From contig NZ_JAFBDB010000001.1 in the NCBI RefSeq assembly GCF_016908015.1, positions 620,001-684,000 of the forward strand: 64,000 nucleotides of DNA, given 5' to 3'. The notes under the pieces are model-generated. The model was not told the origin of the DNA and did not search any database. It saw only the letters and a list, made by a program, of their open reading frames with translations. Shown here one piece after another: positions 19,011-27,989 of the stretch; position 1 is the first letter of the stretch, and each line of letters starts with the position of its first letter. The stretch is from Clostridium pascui. GTDB taxonomy: Bacteria; Bacillota; Clostridia; Clostridiales; Clostridiaceae. The position numbers and the translations under genes are program-made.

Positions 19011-19064
19011 TTAAATTTCCCTCACTTCATATTTACATTTTTGTTATAAAATAGATCTTTTATC

Positions 19065-19418
19065 TTAATTAATCATTATTGAAAGATAATTAGTTAACTC
19101 AATAATTTCTTTAACGATTAATTTTTTTAGTTCAGTATCCTCAGATTCTAAAAGTTCACTTAATTTATAAATTTTCTTTATTTTTTCTCTTAAGTGGTCT
19201 GAATTAACCTTACTAATTTTTTCATTATATTCTTCATTTTCTTGTTCAATTTTTTCAAAAGCTTCTTGATAACCAAAACCAAAAGCAGTATTTACATTGT
19301 CAACTTTCTTATCGTAGTCATCATAATTAGTAATCAATTTTACTAATATTTTCATTGTTTGTTGTAATTTTTCATTGTTTGTTACGTATTTTAAGCCTTC
19401 GCTATACTTGTTTTCCAT
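19065..19418 (-). CDS. Hypothetical helical phage protein
   Basis: 117 residues from the ATG at 19418 (AGGTGG upstream); the frame is open further to a GTG at 19439. Entirely helical and highly charged (NEEYNEKISKVNSDHLREKI). It heads the group that leads into the tail and capsid genes, so it may be a tail assembly or structural protein. Not recognised. Confidence 0.5.
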   Translation of the reverse strand: MENKYSEGLKYVTNNEKLQQTMKILVKLITNYDDYDKKVDNVNTAFGFGYQEAFEKIEQENEEYNEKISKVNSDHLREKIKKIYKLSELLESEDTELKKLIVKEIIELTNYLSIMIN

Positions 19419-19959
19419 TTTTGCATTACCACCTTTCACATTTTATAAATATCTTATATTTATTAATTTATTTTATATATGTAAATAGAACGCTTTTTAA
19501 AGCATTTATTTTACTCTTTTCTTATAACTACTCATTATTATTCTAGAAACTCATAGAAAGCACTTTTGCCTACCATCTATCAACGTTTGCAGCTATTTAA
19601 AAATCTATTAATCCCTAAAATTTAATTATTTTATAGCAACACAAAAAGGATATGTAAATTATACATACCCTTTTCATGCAGAAGAATTTCCTTCTTATAC
19701 CTCGTATATTCGAACTGCTGAAACATATTATTTTTTAGTTTTAAATAATAAAAACATCTAGAAAGTTAGATGTTTTTATTGAATATCTCTATTAAATTTA
19801 TTATAGTCAAAATAAATTATACTATTTGAAATATAATCGATTTTTGACCCTTGATTAGGCTTTTTATTACCATTAACTAAAATACATAATATACATGAAC
19901 AAATAGCAAAGTTATATTATATCTGATATGTTTCTACTATATTTATAAAATCAATATAT
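19419..19959. other. Intergenic region with two terminators and a decayed repeat
   Basis: No convincing gene. It holds a hairpin at 19644-19673 (arms AAAAGGATATGTA / TACATACCCTTTT), a second at 19748-19778 (arms AAAACATCTA / TAGATGTTTT), and between them (19676-19722) a segment that aligns imperfectly with 20737-20785. The region separates early genes from virion genes and probably contains the virion promoter. Confidence 0.5.
19748..19778. terminator. Bidirectional hairpin terminator
   Basis: Arms AAAACATCTA / TAGATGTTTT with A and T runs on either side. It ends the minus-strand transcript of the 2TM gene at 19960. Confidence 0.65.
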
Positions 19960-20589
19960 TTACTTAATTCCAATATACTTCTTAATGCTTTTTATATCTT
20001 TATCTATAATATTAATTTTTTCATTAATGTCATTATCCCTAGTAGTTGCTGCTTCATCAAATGCCATATTATCTTCTTTATCTTCTTCATCTAATTCTTC
20101 TAATATTTTTAATGCCATATTATAAATTTTTATAGCTTTACAATATATATTTATTTTTATTGATTGATAAATAATAATACATAAATAAGCTAAAACAGCC
20201 CCTCCACCTAGATAGTAATATATAACACCTTTAAGTGGGTTATCTTTATAAGTAATTTCCAAAATCCCCTTAAATAAATCGCTACATATAAATGTAATAA
20301 CTACAGTTAAAAAAAATATATATAAAGCTAAATAGCAAGCTGTACCGCTAGATTCAATATCAACAATAAATATTGATATTCTGTTCTTTTCTGAATTAAT
20401 GCTTAACTTCTCATCTTTTATTTTTTCCTTGTATTTATCCTTTATATCTTTGTAAAAATCATTAAACTTTGAACTTTCACAGAACAAATCATTATGTATA
20501 TACTGCCTTAAAATAAACTCCTTAAATAAATTATCTTTAAATGTTTTTTTACAGATTACTATATGAAGTTTGTTCCACATTTCTATCAA
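19960..20589 (-). CDS. Two-TM membrane protein, paralogue of the 32174 gene
   Basis: 209 residues. The start is probably TTG at 20589 (GGGAGTGG six bases upstream) rather than ATG at 20580. The helical cytoplasmic N-terminus contains DIKDKYKEKIKDEKLS. Two membrane helices follow, at ~82-105 and ~122-145. The tail is helical and acidic, with ALKILEELDEEDKED. The protein at 32174-32842 has the same plan and the matching motifs Y-x-D-I, YKEKIK, LS-x-EK-x-R and K-(I/V)-(I/L)-EEL. Function unknown; the topology is like small membrane effectors of phage exclusion or defence systems. Confidence 0.6.
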   Translation of the reverse strand: MIEMWNKLHIVICKKTFKDNLFKEFILRQYIHNDLFCESSKFNDFYKDIKDKYKEKIKDEKLSINSEKNRISIFIVDIESSGTACYLALYIFFLTVVITFICSDLFKGILEITYKDNPLKGVIYYYLGGGAVLAYLCIIIYQSIKINIYCKAIKIYNMALKILEELDEEDKEDNMAFDEAATTRDNDINEKINIIDKDIKSIKKYIGIK

Positions 20590-21013
20590 TAAATACCACT
20601 CCCATCAACTAATAATATCCAAACATTACATATTCGATAAAAGGTTTAATTTTCCTTTGGTAATTAATTGGTAGATTATTAGTAATATTAATAGCAACAT
20701 CGAAGAAATAATATGTTACCTCTCCGATGCAGGACAATTCCTCATTATCCTTATACCTGTATATTGGACTGCTACAGTTAGTTTCTTCTTTAAAACAGGA
20801 GGGTAGGTTCTGCCCCTACATCGAAACCAACAAAAGATTACTGAATATTATGTTCAAACAAATTAGTAAGACTTTACAAGCAATATACTTGTAAGCTTGT
20901 TAAACTTTAATATTTGAAATGTATATAAAAAACAACTATTGCTAGTTGTTAATTATCAAATTTAATTATTTAGTTTTAATTCTTCTTATCTCTCATTTCT
21001 TATCACCTATATT
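20590..21013. other. Gap with a start-less reading frame and a terminator
   Basis: On the minus strand 20603-20812 is open without a usable start. It reads a cysteine-containing CSSPIYRYKDNEELSCIG segment, then EVTYYFFDVAINITNN, to a stop near 20604. It looks like a decayed gene, and part of it resembles 19676-19722. A hairpin terminator lies at 20929-20951 (arms AACAACTA / TAGTTGTT) for the gene at 21014. Confidence 0.4.
20929..20951 (-). terminator. Terminator after the 21014 gene
   Basis: Arms AACAACTA / TAGTTGTT, loop TTGC, then TTTTTTAT on the minus strand. Confidence 0.75.
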
Positions 21014-21262
21014 CTACTTATTTAACTCATCTATTCTATCTATAGATCTCATATAGTCTTCAAAACTCCTTCTATTATTCTTTTTCTTCAATAATACTCT
21101 ACCATTATCTTCTTCTGTAATATCTAGTGTATCTTTTATATAACTTAAATACGCATCTCTTTTTCTCATTGCTTCTCTATCTGGATGTTTCATTTTATGT
21201 GAAAAACTTCTAGCATGTTCTCCCGTTAATTCTATCTTTCCTCTTGAACGTTCTATCGCCAT
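21014..21262 (-). CDS. Hypothetical small basic protein
   Basis: 82 residues, ribosome site GGAGGA upstream. It is rich in Arg, Lys and His at the N-terminus (RSRGKIELTGEHARSFSHKM), with a helical C-terminus (RRSFEDYMRSIDRIDELNK). A DNA-binding or structural role is possible, but no family is recognised. It stands alone between two terminator regions. Confidence 0.55.
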   Translation of the reverse strand: MAIERSRGKIELTGEHARSFSHKMKHPDREAMRKRDAYLSYIKDTLDITEEDNGRVLLKKKNNRRSFEDYMRSIDRIDELNK

Positions 21263-21483
21263 ACTAATCTTCCTCCTTTCTTTTTCAGAGTGTAATTATC
21301 TTATATAGAGAAAGTATAATGGTGTAAAAAGGAAATCATTACATACATTTTATACTCTGTAATTTCAAGTACCCGCACTCCTATATCCCTTACTTACATT
21401 AAATTATTTTTTACACTTGACTTTACCTTTCAATATTGATATGATAAATTTGGATAGTTATTATTTAAATTGTTTTTAAAAAA

Positions 21484-21927
21484 TTAACCATAAACTTGAA
21501 AAACTAAACCTTCTGCCAATTCCTCTAACTCACACTTCCTAAACTCTTCCATATCCCCAAACTTTAACTCGTATGGTTCATAATTATTTATTAAATCATT
21601 TTCTTTACTAAATTTATTTATTAAATAATATTCTATATATAGCCTTTCTTGCTTATTAACCGAATCTAAATAGCCAACCATAAAACAGCTTAACCCTAAA
21701 TCATTCCACTTTTCTTTGGTTAATTCTAAATTGCTATATCCATTTTTATGAAGATTAATTCTATTATAAACATTATCCGTAGAACCAACATACTTTATTT
21801 TTTTATATTTATCTATTAATAAGTATATACAATGTCTTTTATTTTCCTCGTGGTACCTTTTATAGTATTTTTTAAAATATTCCTTATTTCCCGCATAATA
21901 TCTTTCTTTCCATTCTAAATATTCCAT
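21484..21927 (-). CDS. GIY-YIG endonuclease
   Basis: 147 residues. The GIY-YIG core is visible at residues ~33-100: CIYLLID (GIY strand), KYVGSTDNVYNRINLHKNG (YIG strand with catalytic Arg and His), and QERLYIEYYLINKF with the metal-binding Glu. A short helical N-terminus resembles a DNA-binding extension. Stand-alone phage enzymes of this class act as homing-type or recombination nucleases. No split gene or intron is visible nearby, so the target is unknown. Confidence 0.8.
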   Translation of the reverse strand: MEYLEWKERYYAGNKEYFKKYYKRYHEENKRHCIYLLIDKYKKIKYVGSTDNVYNRINLHKNGYSNLELTKEKWNDLGLSCFMVGYLDSVNKQERLYIEYYLINKFSKENDLINNYEPYELKFGDMEEFRKCELEELAEGLVFQVYG

Positions 21928-22094
21928 AATTTGTTGTTATTGAATTGTCATGTTTCTTTTAATTAAACATATGTATCTCCTTCTATTTACTTACCTTTAA
22001 AGTATTTTCTTGAAGTTCCAACGACCTTTGCTTTGCTGCAATACAATTTCTAAATAACCAAACTTTCACTTCCTCTCAATAATATATTTTTGCA

Positions 22095-22125
22095 TATAAA
22101 AAGACACCCTACTGAGTGCCTTAAA
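22095..22125 (-). terminator. Terminator after the zinc-ribbon gene
   Basis: Arms GGCACTC / GGGTGTC with loop AGTA, then TTTTTAT on the minus strand. Confidence 0.8.
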
Positions 22126-22137
22126 TAATCAATTTAA

Positions 22138-22416
22138 TTATTTATTTTTTAATTTAAGATATATATCTTCTAATAAATTATAATTATTTTTCTCCATTTC
22201 ATTTAACTTATTTAGAATTTCTTGATGCCTTTCATTAATCAATCTGTCCAATCCACATTCATTATTAATAATTAAATCTAATTGCTTCTTAAAATTAATA
22301 TCTTCTAATACTCCTACAACTGTATTACATTCACTGCAAACAACATAACAAAAAAGAGTACCCCCTCTTTTTTCTATTTTAAAATTTTCATTTTCACATT
22401 TAGGACACTTCGCCAC
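22138..22416 (-). CDS. Zinc-ribbon protein with helical tail
   Basis: About 92 residues, probably starting GTG at 22416 because GGGGGTGA lies just upstream; an in-frame ATG at 22434 is possible but lacks a site. An N-terminal zinc ribbon has CPKC and CSEC knuckles. A long helical region follows (LINERHQEILNKLNEMEKNN). Ribbon-plus-coil proteins of this size are common phage transcription or nucleic-acid accessory factors. It is close to the RNA polymerase gene but separated by a promoter region. Confidence 0.6.
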   Translation of the reverse strand: MAKCPKCENENFKIEKRGGTLFCYVVCSECNTVVGVLEDINFKKQLDLIINNECGLDRLINERHQEILNKLNEMEKNNYNLLEDIYLKLKNK

Positions 22417-22529
22417 GCCTTTCACCCCCTGCATAATATTAAATTCTATGTAATGTAGCACTTTTCCTCTTTTAATTGTTTTAAAAACGCAAAATTTATT
22501 GTGACTTCCTTAATCAAACTTGCCAGTTA

Positions 22530-22727
22530 TTACATTTTCTCTTCCATTAACTCTTCTAGTGCGTCAAGATAACCAGACTGCAGCTCTCGTTGTCCCTTGA
22601 TAAACAGCCCCACAGATGTAGGGCTTAGGCCTATCTCTTTAGCAATAAATACCTTTTTTACTCCAAATTTTTTAATATACTTATCTAGTTTATTTTTTAC
22701 CTCTTCATTTCTTTCGGACAATAACAT
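22530..22727 (-). CDS. Small HTH regulator (Cro/CI-like)
   Basis: 65 residues from the ATG at 22727 (AAAGGCGG upstream). The helix-turn-helix is clear: KKVFIAKEIGLSPTSVGLFI followed by KGQRELQSGYLDALEELME. There is no C-terminal oligomerisation domain, so it is Cro-sized. It lies between the polymerase gene and the zinc-ribbon gene and could control the switch from early to virion genes. Confidence 0.8.
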   Translation of the reverse strand: MLLSERNEEVKNKLDKYIKKFGVKKVFIAKEIGLSPTSVGLFIKGQRELQSGYLDALEELMEEKM

Positions 22728-22948
22728 AATTAACACCGCCTTTCTTTAAATTATTTATTTATAAAATTCACGTTAAAATATTTTCAAAAATTTACTTTCC
22801 TATTGACCTTGTTTTTATTGTATATTATAATAAAATTGGATAGTTATTTTAGTAAATAAAATAACATATACTATCCATTTGGAAATCTTAAGAAGCAAGT
22901 AATATCAACGGTTTAGAATACTATTATGTGGCACTTTTTTACTATATA

Positions 22949-22976
22949 AAAAAGACAATAGGTATTACCCTACTGC
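22949..22976 (-). terminator. Terminator overlapping the end of the polymerase gene
   Basis: Arms CAGTAGGG / ACCTATTG (with G-U pairs) and then TCTTTTTTAT on the minus strand. Confidence 0.7.
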
Positions 22977-25666
22977 CCTATAAAAGCCTTTATAAACGTT
23001 TCTTTCTGTTTGCTATATAACACATTCATCAATCTCAATGTAATATCACTCTTATTATTTTTAATCATATGATAAAGAATAGAATACATTGTATCCTCTT
23101 TTATTGTAGCCTTTTGAATATAATACTTATAATATTTAACTGTGTTATCTAAAGCATTATTCCTTTCTTTCTTCTCTTCATTATCTTCACTTTCACTCTT
23201 CATAGTAGCATTAATATAATTAATTTTATTACACATTTCCTCAACATAATTAATGATCTTTTTCTCTTGTTTTCTATCAGCTGCAACTAAATCTCTCTTC
23301 ACCAATAAGTCTATCAATTCAATGTTTTTATGGTCATCAGCATATCCCAATTTACTCATTTCCTTATATAAATAATCCATTGGGGTATTGTACATTTCAA
23401 CACCTTTACCTATATTTTTTGATTGACTTATATATTTAAAGAATAAAGGTTTTTTATTTCCTAGTCCCTTCGATAGATTTTGAATTTCTTTTTTAATTTC
23501 AATAGCGTACATTTTCTTAGCCAAATCTATACAAATGCAACTTAATACTGTTGCCACATCAACCTTTTTTAAAAGCTCTTCAGATGCTTTACCTGGACTT
23601 AATAAATCCCAATATGTACTCATTATCATTTGACCAGCATTTACGCATTCACCTATATTCCTTTGGCTCTCAGAGAGTTGATTATCAATTACAGCCATAT
23701 TTTCTTTATTAACTAAATATGACTTTTTATCAGCTTCAACGGCATTTATGCAAGGATGATATTTGCCCCACACTTTATCTTTAACAACTTCTTTTAACCT
23801 CTGGTTATTAAAGATCACCATAGAATCGCTGTCATAATCCATAGATGAGGCTATATCTTGAATTGGAAACTGTATTGCATTACAACACATAATATTCTTA
23901 GTTAAGTTAAAATACATATCAATATCCTTAACTTTTTTATTTTTAGCCAATAATACATTAGAAGGAGAAGTATTCGGGTTCCTAAATGCGACTAATTCAA
24001 TTTCATCAAATAATCTAGTATATATTTCATTATCTTTTAAAGCTATTGGTTTAGGATCATTGATATCTAATTGACCAATTGCGTGATATAAATATTCCAT
24101 TGGATTTCCTAGCGCAACACAATAGTCTCCTATTAATCTTACTTTCCCACGTTTAACATGTTTTACATATTTAGAAATTTCAGCTGTTCTAAAACCTCTA
24201 AATATCTCTGTGTAAATAAAATCTTTATTATGCTTTGCTAAATCAGCCATCATTAAATTACAATTCATTTCATTGGCATTATAAATAAGATAATCTATAA
24301 AAAACTTATCATCATTTTTCAGTTTATCAATATATTCTTTTTCATAAGTTGTAATTTCTGAAACATCCTCTGGCGAAAACGGAATACTGTTTAACATTTG
24401 ATAAGATGTCTGTTGAAGCACATTCCCATTATCATCGTAACCTCTTTTAGATTCTTTTTCATGCTTACAAATTCCAAAAATACAACCATCAGCTTTAACT
24501 ACTTTTTTCCAATGATTCCACATTTCTTTTTCACTCATACCTTTATCCTTAGCAAACTTTAAAGCTTTCAAACTTGTAGGAGTTATAATCATTTTCACAT
24601 TCTTGGCCAACATTGTTTCGCCAAATCTATTCATTAATTCCCATGTATCAAAATCTTGACCTTCAGGACAATTATCCCTCATGAAGTCAATAATATTTGT
24701 ATTAAATGCTGCATCCTTAAACATGTGCTGTCTTAACAAAATCATGGATTGTCCATTTTTAAAATACTCACTTGAAAGCAACCCCTCACCATCAAACAAA
24801 TTATTTTCTACATTATATTCCTCTTCAAAACTATCTAAAAATCCAGTTTTTTCATTTACCCTAACCACATTGCAAATTTTTGGAAACTTAGATATAACAT
24901 CATCTACTATCAAAATATTATCTACATTAATATGTATTGTATCTTCCAGCGAAGAACTAACAAGCGATTCATAACTCAGCAATGCTGCATAATCATATTC
25001 CTTTCCATCTTGAAAATTTAATCCCATCCTACTCCAAGTTATCATGCTTTTGTACAACGATTCTTTAATAAATAAGCATTTACCCGTTCTACTTTTTGCT
25101 GAAGTTCTCTTGTAAACAACATATTTATTTTCCTTTAATATCTCGCCTGTTTCTTCATCAACCTCGGTAATAGCAAATCCTTCAGTATAAAACTTTTTCC
25201 TAAGTTCATCATTTTTAATTTCTCTCCATTTATCCTCGGTAATTTCCTTTTCAATAAGTTTTATATACTCTTCAAGACTCTTTACATATTTATGTGTTTT
25301 ATCAATAGTTTCTTGAAGCTTTTTATATTCCTTAGAATCTTTAGTGAGTAATTTCAATTCCTCTTTATGTCTAATAACCTTTTTATCAATCTTTTTTATC
25401 TTTTTATAAAGTTTTTTTATTAGCGACTCTCCATCAAGTACCTTTTGTTTGAACTTAACGTTTATAACATCATCAGTGGTTTGTTTACCTGTCTTATTAT
25501 TAGTCTTAACTTTTAAATGTTCAATATTTAACTTATTAAGCTCCAAACTATAGGGAGTCATACCAACATAATTTTTATTGATATTTTTATGCCTATCATT
25601 CCTATACATGTGATTATAAATATCTGTTCCTTCTAAACTCATTATATATGTACTTTTATTCTCCAT
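22970..25666 (-). CDS. YonO/QDE-1-type two-barrel RNA polymerase (predicted)
   Basis: 898 residues from the ATG at 25666, chosen because GGAGG lies 10 bases upstream; an in-frame ATG at 25690 has no site. Numbering from 25690, residues ~75-165 are a coiled coil. The C-terminal half has KRGKVRLIGDYCVALGNP, then VAFRNPNTSPSNVLL, and the metal-binding motif DYDSD at 618-622 in SSMDYDSDSMVIF. The order R-N-P, then D-x-D-x-D resembles the double-psi barrels of eukaryotic RdRP/QDE-1 and phage YonO polymerases. It probably transcribes element genes, with DNA as the likely template. An SF2 helicase gene lies upstream. Moderately sure: motifs only. Confidence 0.7.
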   Translation of the reverse strand: MENKSTYIMSLEGTDIYNHMYRNDRHKNINKNYVGMTPYSLELNKLNIEHLKVKTNNKTGKQTTDDVINVKFKQKVLDGESLIKKLYKKIKKIDKKVIRHKEELKLLTKDSKEYKKLQETIDKTHKYVKSLEEYIKLIEKEITEDKWREIKNDELRKKFYTEGFAITEVDEETGEILKENKYVVYKRTSAKSRTGKCLFIKESLYKSMITWSRMGLNFQDGKEYDYAALLSYESLVSSSLEDTIHINVDNILIVDDVISKFPKICNVVRVNEKTGFLDSFEEEYNVENNLFDGEGLLSSEYFKNGQSMILLRQHMFKDAAFNTNIIDFMRDNCPEGQDFDTWELMNRFGETMLAKNVKMIITPTSLKALKFAKDKGMSEKEMWNHWKKVVKADGCIFGICKHEKESKRGYDDNGNVLQQTSYQMLNSIPFSPEDVSEITTYEKEYIDKLKNDDKFFIDYLIYNANEMNCNLMMADLAKHNKDFIYTEIFRGFRTAEISKYVKHVKRGKVRLIGDYCVALGNPMEYLYHAIGQLDINDPKPIALKDNEIYTRLFDEIELVAFRNPNTSPSNVLLAKNKKVKDIDMYFNLTKNIMCCNAIQFPIQDIASSMDYDSDSMVIFNNQRLKEVVKDKVWGKYHPCINAVEADKKSYLVNKENMAVIDNQLSESQRNIGECVNAGQMIMSTYWDLLSPGKASEELLKKVDVATVLSCICIDLAKKMYAIEIKKEIQNLSKGLGNKKPLFFKYISQSKNIGKGVEMYNTPMDYLYKEMSKLGYADDHKNIELIDLLVKRDLVAADRKQEKKIINYVEEMCNKINYINATMKSESEDNEEKKERNNALDNTVKYYKYYIQKATIKEDTMYSILYHMIKNNKSDITLRLMNVLYSKQKETFIKAFIGQ

Positions 25667-25690
25667 TAATATAATTCCTCCATCCTCCAT

Positions 25691-25960
25691 GTTACTAAAA
25701 TCTATTTTTTTATTTCATTATCTCTATTGTACAAAGGGGCTTCCCTCTTTATTTTGTTACACTAACGTTCCACAAAATAAATTCACCCTATGCCCCTCTT
25801 GGCTATCGCCAATTCACCCTTGAGGGATATTAAAATTACTTATCCTCTTAAACTTAATCGTTTTATTTTTTACCCCCTATTGAGGAAAACTGTTCTATCC
25901 CTACTAATATAGACTGACAACTTTTCCGCAGTGAGGGTGTAAAAATAATTAGTACTACTT
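25691..25960 (-). promoter_or_regulatory. Structured leader region of the polymerase gene
   Basis: 270 bases with no gene. On the minus strand, 25735-25815 can fold into nested stems: an outer AGGGGC / GCCCCT, an inner TTATTTTGT / ACAAAATAA, and a preceding small TTGGC-GATA-GCCAA hairpin. Several GGGTGAAT and GGGGGTAA purine runs resemble ribosome sites without genes. It may be a riboregulator, an attenuator or a decayed gene. Confidence 0.45.
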
Positions 25961-27619
25961 TCAAGTATTTTTTTGATAATAACCTCTTTTTACTGAAAAC
26001 TTGCTCAAATGCTCCTTAAGTTCATTATCTTTTTCTTTTGCCTTGTCAAATTGTTTCTGAGTAATATTTATTTGGTTCAACATATCCTTAGTTTTAATCA
26101 AACTCCCATCCCATATATTCTGAATCCAATTAATAATTTTTTCCTTATTGCTTTTAATAGGCAGCTTACTTTCTTCTTCCGATTTTAACTTATCATACTG
26201 ATCTTTTGTGTAAATATAAGTTCCATGCGAATTAGTATCAACAATATAATCATTATCTTCTAAATCTTTCTTAAAAGTTTTCCAATTTGCTTCATTTTTA
26301 TCAAACCAAATTATTGCATACATATCTACTAAATAATCTTTATCCTCTTTAGTTATCTTTTTATTTAAAAACTTATCATCTAATTTTATTTTTAAAGCTG
26401 ATTGCGATATTGAATAATCCTTTCTTTCTAATTGACGATATTGTCTATACTCATATACTTCACCATAACTGTCAATTATTGCTGTATATTTTAAAAATTC
26501 TATATTATGTCTAATTCTATTTCTGGCTTGTATTTGTGTAGAATCATCTGTACTATCAATTAATGCCACTTGAACCCTTTCATCCCTAAGATTCCATCCA
26601 GTTTCATATCCTGAATTAACGATAATTACATCTAAATCATCAGGTAACATTCCTGTTTTTATTAAGTTATCTCTTATCTCAAGTTGATACTCATTCATTT
26701 TAGGCACTACTTCGCCATCTTCATTTAATTTTGTATTATTTATACTACATAGCCATTCAGCTTTATATCCATACTTTTCTAATTGTTGTTTATACTTTTC
26801 ACTTTGTCTTATTGTATTTGTATAAATAAAAGTTTTATATTTAAATTTATTAAGTATAACATCTTTTATTATTCCTAGCCATTTAACTTCATTTATCATA
26901 TATTTACATTCAGATTCATATTTATTTCTGTATTGCTTTATTTGTTTATGCTCTTCCCATGTAAATATAGTATTAGTATTTAAATCCTTTTCTCTCAAGC
27001 CATTATATATTCTTCCTGTAGTAGCACTCAAAGCTATTATCAAAGAATTATTAACTAATGTTGGTAAATAGTTTATTACAGTTTCATAGGGCTTCTCATT
27101 TTTCTCTGTATCAAACCGATTAGCATATTTAAATAAATTCTGCATCTCATCCATTAAAATTACATTGAAATGATTTAAAAGTATGTACCTTGCTCCATCT
27201 TGTTGTAATAACCACCCTAAAGATGAATATGTAATAACTTTGATTTTACCTATGTCTCCTTTTATTAGTACATTGATAAGACTTGTTGCTTTCATAGCCT
27301 CTTGCAAGTCACCTTTTTCCAATATCTTAGTAATATCTTTATTTTCCTCTAGAATACTAGACTTCAACATATTAGTATCGCAAACATATAAGACTTTATT
27401 TAAATTCAATTTATAGCACATGTGTGATGTCATTTTATGTACGTATTTATAAGATTCATTTAAAAATTCATTAAACACAAATTTACTTTTCCCAGAACCT
27501 GCTGGAGCATTTAATATATTTAAAACACCTTTATAAAATTTTTTATTAAATTTCAACATTGCTTCATTGAGCCATAATTCATCATTCATATTAAAGTTTA
27601 TTTGCTTTTCAGTTACCAA
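25961..27619 (-). CDS. SF2 helicase/ATPase
   Basis: 552 residues. The start is TTG at 27619 with GGAGGGG eight bases upstream. Motifs: Walker A APAGSGKS (38-45), Walker B DEMQ (157-160), motif III SATTG (198-202), motif VI with arginine fingers QARNRIRH (364-371). A C-terminal ~150-residue helical domain may bind nucleic acid. This is a complete DExH-type helicase, like those in phage replication or transcription modules. It precedes the polymerase gene on the same strand, separated by the structured gap. Confidence 0.8.
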   Translation of the reverse strand: MVTEKQINFNMNDELWLNEAMLKFNKKFYKGVLNILNAPAGSGKSKFVFNEFLNESYKYVHKMTSHMCYKLNLNKVLYVCDTNMLKSSILEENKDITKILEKGDLQEAMKATSLINVLIKGDIGKIKVITYSSLGWLLQQDGARYILLNHFNVILMDEMQNLFKYANRFDTEKNEKPYETVINYLPTLVNNSLIIALSATTGRIYNGLREKDLNTNTIFTWEEHKQIKQYRNKYESECKYMINEVKWLGIIKDVILNKFKYKTFIYTNTIRQSEKYKQQLEKYGYKAEWLCSINNTKLNEDGEVVPKMNEYQLEIRDNLIKTGMLPDDLDVIIVNSGYETGWNLRDERVQVALIDSTDDSTQIQARNRIRHNIEFLKYTAIIDSYGEVYEYRQYRQLERKDYSISQSALKIKLDDKFLNKKITKEDKDYLVDMYAIIWFDKNEANWKTFKKDLEDNDYIVDTNSHGTYIYTKDQYDKLKSEEESKLPIKSNKEKIINWIQNIWDGSLIKTKDMLNQINITQKQFDKAKEKDNELKEHLSKFSVKRGYYQKNT

Positions 27620-27637
27620 AATCGTTACCCCTCCTAT

Positions 27638-27835
27638 CTAGTTGTTTCCATTAAACTCTTTAAAGTATTGATCAACAACTATTTCCAACTCAGGGGAATT
27701 GTTAAATATATATACATTGTAATTAGGGTTCTTTTCATCCTGTGGCATCCTCTTTAAATTGAACCCTTTCATCATCAAATATCCTGCTAAATGTGGTTTC
27801 TTTGCACAAAATACATCACCTTTAATTTTTTTCAC
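27638..27835 (-). CDS. DUF5659-like small protein
   Basis: 65 residues. The motif KPHLAGYLMMKGFNLKRM followed by NVYIFNNSPELEIVVDQYFK fits the small DUF5659 family found in phages, where a short alpha-beta fold ends in 'F-x-N-S/D'. It lies 18 bases before the helicase gene and is probably co-transcribed. Function unknown. Confidence 0.6.
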   Translation of the reverse strand: MKKIKGDVFCAKKPHLAGYLMMKGFNLKRMPQDEKNPNYNVYIFNNSPELEIVVDQYFKEFNGNN

Positions 27836-27989
27836 TTAATCACTCCTTAATTTTGTTATTCTGGTTTACTTTAGATAGATATAGGGGAATTTCTCTCCTA
27901 TATCCACTAAAAGGTATATCTCCTTCTTCAAACGGTATTAGTTCGTCATCCTCTTTCTAACATTTAAATTTAAGACTTTTTAATAAATA

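Noticed and set aside
21484..21927. GIY-YIG gene as part of a self-splicing intron
   Set aside because: No interrupted gene and no group I intron core was recognised around it.
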